9,128 nucleotides of DNA, from assembly GCA_016793305.1 (NCBI GenBank), contig JAEUHU010000152.1:1-9128 (forward strand). The letters run 5' to 3'. Positions 1-6,191 of this stretch are shown piece by piece. The position numbers and the translations under genes were made by a program. The notes under the pieces were generated by a model. The model saw nothing but the letters and a program-made list of their open reading frames with translations. It was not told the origin of the DNA and did not search any database. Source of the DNA: Planctomycetota bacterium (GTDB lineage Bacteria; Planctomycetota; UBA1135; UBA2386). Position 1 is the stretch's first letter; each line of letters opens with the position of its first letter.

Positions 1-1206
1 GTGGCGCGCCTGGCTGTACTGCTGCAGCCAGTGGCCGGGGATCAGTTCGTGGTGCACCGTCGCGCGGCAGAAGTGCTCGTTGTTGCTGCGCAGCGCCTGC
101 AGCTTCTCGATGTGCGCCATCGCGTCGGTCGGGAACGCGACGTGGATCGTCTCGCCGCCGAGGAAGAACGGGTTCACCCGCTGTGCCTCGCGCGACAGCA
201 TCGTCATCCGCCAGCACTCCTTGGCGAGCGGCGGGATCGTGACCAGGTCGCGCTGTTCGAGGAACGCGATCGCCTCGTGGGCGAGGTCGCGGATCAGCGC
301 TGGCTGCTCGCCGGGCGGGCGATGGCGCTCCTTGACCTTGCCGAGGGCCTGGCGCCAGTCGGTGCACTGCATCGCGGTCGCCGCGGCAGCCATCTCGGCG
401 TCGCAGAAGGCGAACTCGCGCTCGGCGATCGCCACCAGTTCGGCCGGGGTGTAGGGGATCCACTCGAAGCCGAGTTCGCGCTGCAGTGCTGCTTCGCCGA
501 TCGGGTCGCCGCGCAGCGACTGGTCGCCGGGCCCCGCGTCGGCCCGTTCGCGCAGCGTCGTGGCGAGCTGGTCGAGCGCTGCGTCGGCGGCGGCGTAGGG
601 GGCCTTCGTCCACCAGCCGAACGACGGGTCGTAGCCATCGCGGAACTCGAACCAGCTGCGCAGGGTCTGCCGCAGCTCGCGCAGCCGGCGGCTCGCGCGC
701 AGCGCCAGCCGCTCGTCGGGCCGGGCCGCGCCGTCCTTCTGCAGCTCGGTGCGCGCCGCCAGCGCCGCGTCGGCGGCTTCGCTCAGCCGGGCGGCCGCCT
801 GCTGCGGATCCACGTCCTCGAGACGCAGCCGCGCCTCGGCGAGCGCCACGATGGGGGCCGCACAGGCGAGCCACGGCTGCAGGGCTTCGTCGTGCCGCTG
901 CTCCTCGTCGAGGCGGAACAACTCGCGGGCGACGTGGTTCTCGAGCAGCAGCAGGTCGACCCGCTGGTCGGTGTCGAGCGACGCGAACGGGGCCTCGCTC
1001 AGGGCGGCTCGTTCCTGTTCGAGTCGCTGGCGGAGCCGCTGCCGGCCCTCGGCGGACAGCGGCACGTCGTAGCGGCGTTCGAGGTCGGCGAGGTCGGCGC
1101 CGAGCGTCTCGATGCGGGTGCGCGGCGAGGGCCAGGGCTCCTGGGCGCGGGCGTGGTCGAGGGGGACGAGGGCTGCGAAGTACAGCAGAGCGGCGTAGCA
1201 GCGCAT
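1..1206 (-). CDS. Secreted DUF885-family metallopeptidase-like protein, C-terminus cut off by window edge
   Basis: The minus-strand frame is open for 402 codons from the ATG at 1206 to the window edge, so only the C-terminal part is missing (DUF885 proteins are usually about 550-600 aa). An in-frame TAG lies four codons upstream with no other start between, which fixes the start. Residues 1-21 form a Sec-type signal peptide ending in ARA before QEP, so the protein is exported. A long helical, Glu/Arg/Leu-rich region follows. The motif HHELIPGHWLQ at about 385-395 fits the HExxPGHxxQ signature of DUF885, a family thought to be zinc metallopeptidases because of this motif; the substrate is unknown. 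The gene starts 47 bp after pckA on the same strand with no visible terminator, so co-transcription is possible. No Shine-Dalgarno is visible. The family call is firm; peptidase activity is inferred. Confidence 0.85.
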   Translation of the reverse strand, partial: MRCYAALLYFAALVPLDHARAQEPWPSPRTRIETLGADLADLERRYDVPLSAEGRQRLRQRLEQERAALSEAPFASLDTDQRVDLLLLENHVARELFRLDEEQRHDEALQPWLACAAPIVALAEARLRLEDVDPQQAAARLSEAADAALAARTELQKDGAARPDERLALRASRRLRELRQTLRSWFEFRDGYDPSFGWWTKAPYAAADAALDQLATTLRERADAGPGDQSLRGDPIGEAALQRELGFEWIPYTPAELVAIAEREFAFCDAEMAAAATAMQCTDWRQALGKVKERHRPPGEQPALIRDLAHEAIAFLEQRDLVTIPPLAKECWRMTMLSREAQRVNPFFLGGETIHVAFPTDAMAHIEKLQALRSNNEHFCRATVHHELIPGHWLQQYSQARH

Positions 1207-1253
1207 CCGCGCATGCTACGCCGCGTTCGGCTCCGGCGAGTGTCGCGAGTCGC

Positions 1254-2834
<1,581 letters not shown>

Positions 2835-2849
2835 GGTGGGGAGTGGGGC

Positions 2850-2867
2850 GGCGGCGAGGTTGCCGCC
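2850..2867 (-). promoter_or_regulatory. Short GC hairpin in the pckA leader
   Basis: On the minus strand GGCGGC (2867-2862) and GCCGCC (2855-2850) form a perfect 6-bp stem with a 6-nt loop, ending 15 nt before the pckA ATG. It lies inside the leader predicted from the candidate promoter at 2882-2910. It could affect initiation on a message that lacks a Shine-Dalgarno sequence, but short GC stems arise easily by chance at this base composition. No riboswitch family is recognised. Confidence 0.25.
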
Positions 2868-2881
2868 TTCGGGGGGCGAGC

Positions 2882-2910
2882 AAGGTAGTGACCGTGTGTG
2901 AGAGGGTCCA
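2882..2910 (-). promoter_or_regulatory. Candidate sigma70-type promoter for pckA
   Basis: Reading the minus strand, TGGACC (2910-2905, four of six matches to TTGACA) is followed after exactly 17 nt by TACCTT (2887-2882, three of six matches to TATAAT). Transcription would begin near 2875 and give a leader of about 40 nt. The spacing and position suit pckA, but both hexamers are weak and the call is tentative. Confidence 0.3.
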
Positions 2911-2948
2911 GGGGTGGGCCTGCGGCCTCGACGGCACGAAGAAAGCGC

Positions 2949-2977
2949 TTGCGCGGTGCCTGAAGGGTCGCTAGCTT
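2949..2977 (+). promoter_or_regulatory. Candidate promoter for tRNA-Arg with GC-rich discriminator
   Basis: TTGCGC (2949-2954) and TAGCTT (2972-2977) are separated by exactly 17 nt and would start transcription around 2984, about 10 nt before the mature tRNA 5' end. The stretch after the -10, CCCCGCCCCC, is a GC-rich discriminator of the kind associated with growth-rate and stringent control of stable RNA promoters. Each hexamer matches consensus at only three of six positions, so support comes mainly from spacing and placement. Confidence 0.4.
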
Positions 2978-2993
2978 CCCCGCCCCCAAGCGG

Positions 2994-3070
2994 GCACCCG
3001 TAGCTCAATTGGATAGAGTACCAGACTACGAATCTGGTGGTTGGAGGTTCGATTCCTCCCGGGTGTACCA
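2994..3070 (+). tRNA. tRNA-Arg, anticodon ACG, CCA encoded
   Basis: A complete 77-nt cloverleaf is visible. The acceptor stem pairs GCACCCG (2994-3000) with CGGGTGT (3060-3066), followed by discriminator A (3067) and CCA (3068-3070). The D arm is GCTC (3003-3006) with GAGT (3016-3019). The anticodon stem CCAGA (3021-3025) pairs with TCTGG (3033-3037) around the loop CTACGAA, placing anticodon ACG at 3028-3030. The T arm is GGAGG (3043-3047), TTCGATT, CCTCC (3055-3059). ACG is the arginine anticodon normally deaminated to ICG by TadA so that it reads CGU, CGC and CGA. The first pair, G1-U72, is a wobble; all other acceptor pairs are Watson-Crick. The gene stands alone between pckA and the dioxygenase gene. 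Confidence 0.97.
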
Positions 3071-3076
3071 ACCTCC

Positions 3077-3101
3077 GCCCGCCGGCTCGCTGCCGGCGGG
3101 C
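3077..3101 (+). terminator. Perfect GC hairpin just after tRNA-Arg, possible terminator
   Basis: GCCCGCCGGC (3077-3086) and GCCGGCGGGC (3092-3101) are perfect reverse complements with the 5-nt loop TCGCT, giving a very stable 10-bp stem that starts 7 nt after the tRNA CCA. The position suits tRNA transcription termination or 3'-end processing. No T-tract follows, so it is not a classical intrinsic terminator; T-poor terminators are plausible in a genome this rich in GC. Confidence 0.45.
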
Positions 3102-3109
3102 AGGAACTC

Positions 3110-3131
3110 GCTCGAGCCAGGCTCGCGAGCC
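3110..3131. repeat. Two adjacent palindromes (8 and 12 bp)
   Basis: GCTCGAGC (3110-3117) and GGCTCGCGAGCC (3120-3131) are both perfect palindromes and share GCTCG/CGAGC half-sites, separated by only two bases. They lie between the post-tRNA hairpin and the 16-bp tandem repeats. They could be protein-binding sites or a fold-back structure in RNA. No known operator is recognised. Confidence 0.4.
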
Positions 3132-3140
3132 CCGGTGCCG

Positions 3141-3188
3141 GATCGCCGACTCCACGGGTCGCCGACTCCCCCGATCCCCGACTCCGCT
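3141..3188. repeat. Three tandem copies of a 16-bp unit
   Basis: Copies at 3141-3156, 3157-3172 and 3173-3188 are contiguous and share the core GATCGCCGACTCC. Copies 2 and 3 each match copy 1 at 13 of 16 positions; differences are at units 2, 5, 14 and 16. Because 16 is not a multiple of three, the repeat gives no repeated peptide in any frame, which argues that this stretch upstream of the dioxygenase gene is non-coding. Its role is unknown: binding-site array, leftover of replication slippage, or a repeat next to a tRNA insertion site. Confidence 0.6.
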
Positions 3189-3239
3189 GTCCAGCCCGTC
3201 GACCAGGCCATCGGCCGACCCGATGATCCGGCCCACCCG

Positions 3240-3839
3240 ATGAGCCCGTCGACGCACCGCGAAGCGCCGGACGCCTTCCCGCCCGACTACCTCGACAGCC
3301 TAGCGCGGAACATCCGCTCGTGCCGGCTGTTCACGGTCAACAACCTGAACCGCGACTTCGTCGGCACGCGCGGCTTCTCGGTGGTGTTCGTGCGCGACCA
3401 GCTGCCGAAGGTCGAAGAGCAGTTCCCGTTCTTCGCGCCCTACCTGCAGCGGGCGCTGCGTGCGGACTGCAATGCGTTCTACCTGAACCCGCTGCAGCTC
3501 GAGGCCGGTTCGCGGGTCGACGCGCACGTCGACCGCAGCCTGCGCAGCTACTGCAAGGACATCACGACCCCGCTCGAGGTCAGCGTGCTCTACGTCGACG
3601 TGCCGCCCGGCATGCGCGGCGGCACGCTGGTGCTGGCGCGCGGCAAGAAGACGCTGGCGCGCGTGGTGCCGCGGCCGAACCTGCTGATCGGCTTCGACGG
3701 CGACCTGACGCACTCGGTCGAACGCGTCGACACGCCCGGCAAGCGCTTGAGCCTCGTCTGCGAACAGTACGCACTCGACGAGCGGGAACTCGCCGAGGTG
3801 CCGCGCTACCGCCTCGAGACGCGCGCCCGCGAGTACTGA
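3240..3839 (+). CDS. 2OG-Fe(II) dioxygenase-fold protein
   Basis: A 199-aa single-domain protein predicted to be a cytosolic non-haem iron oxygenase using 2-oxoglutarate and O2; the substrate is unknown. The double-stranded beta-helix signature is complete: His96 and Asp98 (in DAHVDRS) form the HxD pair, His158 (in LTHSVERV) is the distal iron ligand, and Arg169 (in [11 protein letters not shown]), eleven residues later, is placed to bind the 2OG carboxylate. GGTLVLARG at about 124-132 fits the strand region between the two halves of the site. There is no signal peptide or membrane segment. The ATG at 3240 is preferred because the frame upstream runs back through the tandem repeat, the hairpin and the tRNA gene; an in-frame GTG at 3135 is a weaker alternative. 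No Shine-Dalgarno is visible. Its stop faces that of the minus-strand gene 16 bp away, and no neighbour points to a pathway. Confidence 0.85.
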   Translation: MSPSTHREAPDAFPPDYLDSLARNIRSCRLFTVNNLNRDFVGTRGFSVVFVRDQLPKVEEQFPFFAPYLQRALRADCNAFYLNPLQLEAGSRVDAHVDRSLRSYCKDITTPLEVSVLYVDVPPGMRGGTLVLARGKKTLARVVPRPNLLIGFDGDLTHSVERVDTPGKRLSLVCEQYALDERELAEVPRYRLETRAREY

Positions 3840-3855
3840 GCACGCGAGGTGCCGG

Positions 3856-6042
3856 TCACGGGCTCGACCACTGCACCGCGTCCCATTCGCCGAAGCGGTC
3901 GGGGCCGCCTTCGCGCGGTGGGCGGCGGGAACTGCGCATGCGCTGCTGGATCGTCGTGCACTTCGCCGCCAGCGCCGCGTCGCCACGTGCCTGCGCACTG
4001 CAACGCGCGATCTCGACCGCCCCGAACGCCCATTCGCTGTAGGCCGTGCCCTGCGACCACGCGACCAGCGTCGGGTCGGTGCTCCGCCACTGCGCGTCGG
4101 TGAACGGGGCGCCGTCGAGCCAGCGGATCGCCATGCCGACCTCGTTGACGGAGTCGGTGACGAGCCAGCCGTGCCGCACCACGTTCTGCGCCAGCGCCTC
4201 GGCGAGTTCGCGCGCCTTCTGGTTGCCGGTGATCCGGTGCTGCGCGCCGAAGCCGACCGCGGCCATCGCGTCCTGCCAAGGGTTCCAGTAGCGGCAGCTG
4301 CCCTGCAGCAGGCGGCCGTCCGGATCGCAGACCATCATCGGCCGCACCCGGTCGGCGGCGAGTGTGCGGCCGGCCCATTGCTCGAAGTAGACGCGATCCA
4401 TGCGCTCGTCCATGCGCTGCCGCAGCGCTGCGTCGTCTTCGATCAGCGCGATCCAGGCGGCGGTCAGCGCCGTGCGGCCGCCGCCGCGCGGCGCGCCGGC
4501 GTTCGACGTCGACCAGCCGGGCTTGGTCGTCTGGCCGGCGCGGTAGAGCCGCGCTTCGTTCTGCAGCTCGGCCCGCGCCCAGTGGGCTCCGGTAAGCAGC
4601 GCGAACGCGCTCATCGTCGCACTGCTCCAGTGTTCGCGGTCCTTGCCGGTCCAGCCGTGCGTCTCGTGCGGAGCCTGCGGATCGGTCTTGCCGAGGCGAT
4701 CGGGCGACACCGACGCATGCCAGTGCGTGCGCCCGGCCCACACGACCCAGTCGGGGTGCGCCGCCGGCTCGACCGGCCGGCCGTCGACCTCGAAGAAGTG
4801 CACCGCGCGGCAGGCCTCCTGCAGCAGCGAGGCCTCGGCCTCGAGCAGCAGGCTCGGCAGGCCCGACCACGCGACCGGCGACAGCTTGACGACGCCGAAG
4901 TCGTTCTGGTCGCCGGTCTGGCCGGCGATGCGCGCCATGCCGAGCGGCCCCGCGGCGAACGGATCGCCGCCGGCGCGATCGCTGGCGACGAACGCGGCGT
5001 GCCGGCCGGCCAGCCACTGCCGCAGCCCCGGTTCGGGCAGCCACGGCGGCGGTTCCGGCACCACGCCGTAGGGGCCGAACGCACCGCTGTGCCGCCACGA
5101 CGACGACGCCGCCAGCGGCGGCACCACGACCGCGGCCTGCAGCGTCTGGTCGGCGACGCTGCGATCGCCGCGCAGCGCTGGCACCCAGGCGCCGAGCCGC
5201 CGCAGTCCCTGCCCGTCGCCGATCGGGCGATCGCGCAGCAGCACGGCGCGGCTGCCGGTCGGATTCGTCTCCTGCTGCACGGCGAGCCGGCCGGCGTGGC
5301 GGAACAGCAGCGCTCGGCCGCGGCTCTCGACCGCGAGCTCCTGCACCTGGAAGGTCAGCTTCGGCGTGCGCGGGTCGGAGCACCACACTCCCAGCTCGAC
5401 GTAGGCGTGGCCCTGGTCGCGGAAGGCGACCACGTGCAGTTCGACCAGCAGGCCCGTGTCGCCCAGGCGCGCTCGGCGCAGTTCGACGCGCCGCAGCGGG
5501 TTCGCTTCGAGGTCGCCGACGCGCACCGGCTCGGCGCGCGCCGTCACGCCGTCGACGGTGGCGACCACTTCGAGGGTTCCGTCGGGCATCGGCACCTCGC
5601 CCTCCGGCAAGGCCGGGCCGGGGCCCGGTCGCAGCGTCAGCGTGCGTTCGCCGATCGGCTCGAGCTCGGTGGCGAACAGGCAGATGGCCTGCCGCAGCGA
5701 ACCGTCGGGCCAGCGCATGCCGAACGGTTGCCACGCGGTGCGCTGGCCGTCGACGTGCAGGTCGGGCATCGTCGGCACTTCACCCGGCGCGAACGAGACC
5801 ACCGCGGCGATGCCCTCGCGGCGCGCGAACGGGGCGAGGTTCTGCACGATCACCGTCGGCGCGGCGGTGGCTGAAGGAGGCGGCTCGGGCACGGGTGTTG
5901 GTGCCGGGGACGGCTCCTGCGCGAGGAGTCCGCCGGTGAGTGCGACGGCGAGGACGGCGACCAGACCGCGGAGCCGCCGGCCGGCGGGTCGGCAGAAGCG
6001 CCCGGCGGCGACGAGTCCCTTGGCCACGGATCGCACGTGCAT
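3856..6042 (-). CDS. Secreted protein of unassigned function, possible exo-lyase/YetA-like architecture
   Basis: A 728-aa product I do not recognise with certainty. Residues about 1-41 form an export signal: a long Arg-rich n-region, hydrophobic GLVAVLAVALTGGLLA at 26-41, and likely cleavage before QEP. A low-complexity Pro/Ala/Ser linker covers 43-62. Residues 63-140 look like a beta-barrel: a VQNLAPF start, a PGEVP turn, and FGMRWPDGSLRQ at 107-118. This resembles the N-terminal RIFT-barrel domain of exo-rhamnogalacturonan-lyase/YetA-like proteins. A beta-rich middle runs to about 310. The rest, roughly 335-700, is helical and rich in Trp and His, with HETHGW and DREHW at 459-472, as in alpha/alpha-toroid enzymes that act on polysaccharides. 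The ATG at 6042 puts the signal near the N-terminus; the frame stays open to 6156 but that adds nothing signal-like. It is transcribed divergently from the NRPS gene. A role in glycan breakdown is inference only. Confidence 0.8.
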   Translation of the reverse strand: MHVRSVAKGLVAAGRFCRPAGRRLRGLVAVLAVALTGGLLAQEPSPAPTPVPEPPPSATAAPTVIVQNLAPFARREGIAAVVSFAPGEVPTMPDLHVDGQRTAWQPFGMRWPDGSLRQAICLFATELEPIGERTLTLRPGPGPALPEGEVPMPDGTLEVVATVDGVTARAEPVRVGDLEANPLRRVELRRARLGDTGLLVELHVVAFRDQGHAYVELGVWCSDPRTPKLTFQVQELAVESRGRALLFRHAGRLAVQQETNPTGSRAVLLRDRPIGDGQGLRRLGAWVPALRGDRSVADQTLQAAVVVPPLAASSSWRHSGAFGPYGVVPEPPPWLPEPGLRQWLAGRHAAFVASDRAGGDPFAAGPLGMARIAGQTGDQNDFGVVKLSPVAWSGLPSLLLEAEASLLQEACRAVHFFEVDGRPVEPAAHPDWVVWAGRTHWHASVSPDRLGKTDPQAPHETHGWTGKDREHWSSATMSAFALLTGAHWARAELQNEARLYRAGQTTKPGWSTSNAGAPRGGGRTALTAAWIALIEDDAALRQRMDERMDRVYFEQWAGRTLAADRVRPMMVCDPDGRLLQGSCRYWNPWQDAMAAVGFGAQHRITGNQKARELAEALAQNVVRHGWLVTDSVNEVGMAIRWLDGAPFTDAQWRSTDPTLVAWSQGTAYSEWAFGAVEIARCSAQARGDAALAAKCTTIQQRMRSSRRPPREGGPDRFGEWDAVQWSSP

Positions 6043-6191
6043 GGGCCCATCATCGGATCCGCGCCGGCGGACCGCTACCGTCGATGCCACGGCCGCGTCG
6101 CGAAGTGGTTCTACGCCTGCCGGCGACTGGTGCCCGCAACGGGCAACCCGTATCAAGCCGCGTTCGCGCCCTTCTCGATCAGTTCTCGTCC
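6043..6191. promoter_or_regulatory. Divergent intergenic region with an inverted repeat
   Basis: These 149 bp separate the starts of the secreted-protein gene (minus) and the NRPS-like gene (plus), so they must hold at least one promoter for each if neither is read from further away. The only clear structure is TGCCCG (6131-6136) and CGGGCA (6140-6145), a perfect 6-bp inverted repeat around CAA. It lies 46 bp before the NRPS start and could be an operator half-site pair or a small hairpin. A weak -10-like TATCAA at 6151-6156 has no convincing -35 partner. No regulator gene is present in the window. Confidence 0.35.

Noticed and set aside
3141..3188. CRISPR-like array
   Set aside because: The 16-bp units are directly contiguous with no spacers.
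3009..3239. N-terminal extension of the dioxygenase
   Set aside because: It would start inside the tRNA and pass through the hairpin and the 16-bp repeats; the conserved fold begins after 3240.
2835..3257. N-terminal extension of pckA
   Set aside because: The added peptide runs antisense through the tRNA gene and through both candidate promoters; PckA proteins begin near [11 protein letters not shown].
3806..5734. 642-aa minus-strand open frame
   Set aside because: Another frame of the secreted-protein gene, Arg/Ala-rich throughout, and it overlaps the end of the dioxygenase gene.
4171..5874. 567-aa plus-strand open frame
   Set aside because: Antisense to the secreted protein; composition rich in Arg, His and Gln with no domain, whereas the minus strand gives a signal peptide and a normal composition.
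6128..6156. Sigma70-type promoter for the NRPS gene using TATCAA as -10
   Set aside because: The hexamer at the right distance upstream (TGGTGC) does not resemble a -35, so it is not reported as a promoter of its own.
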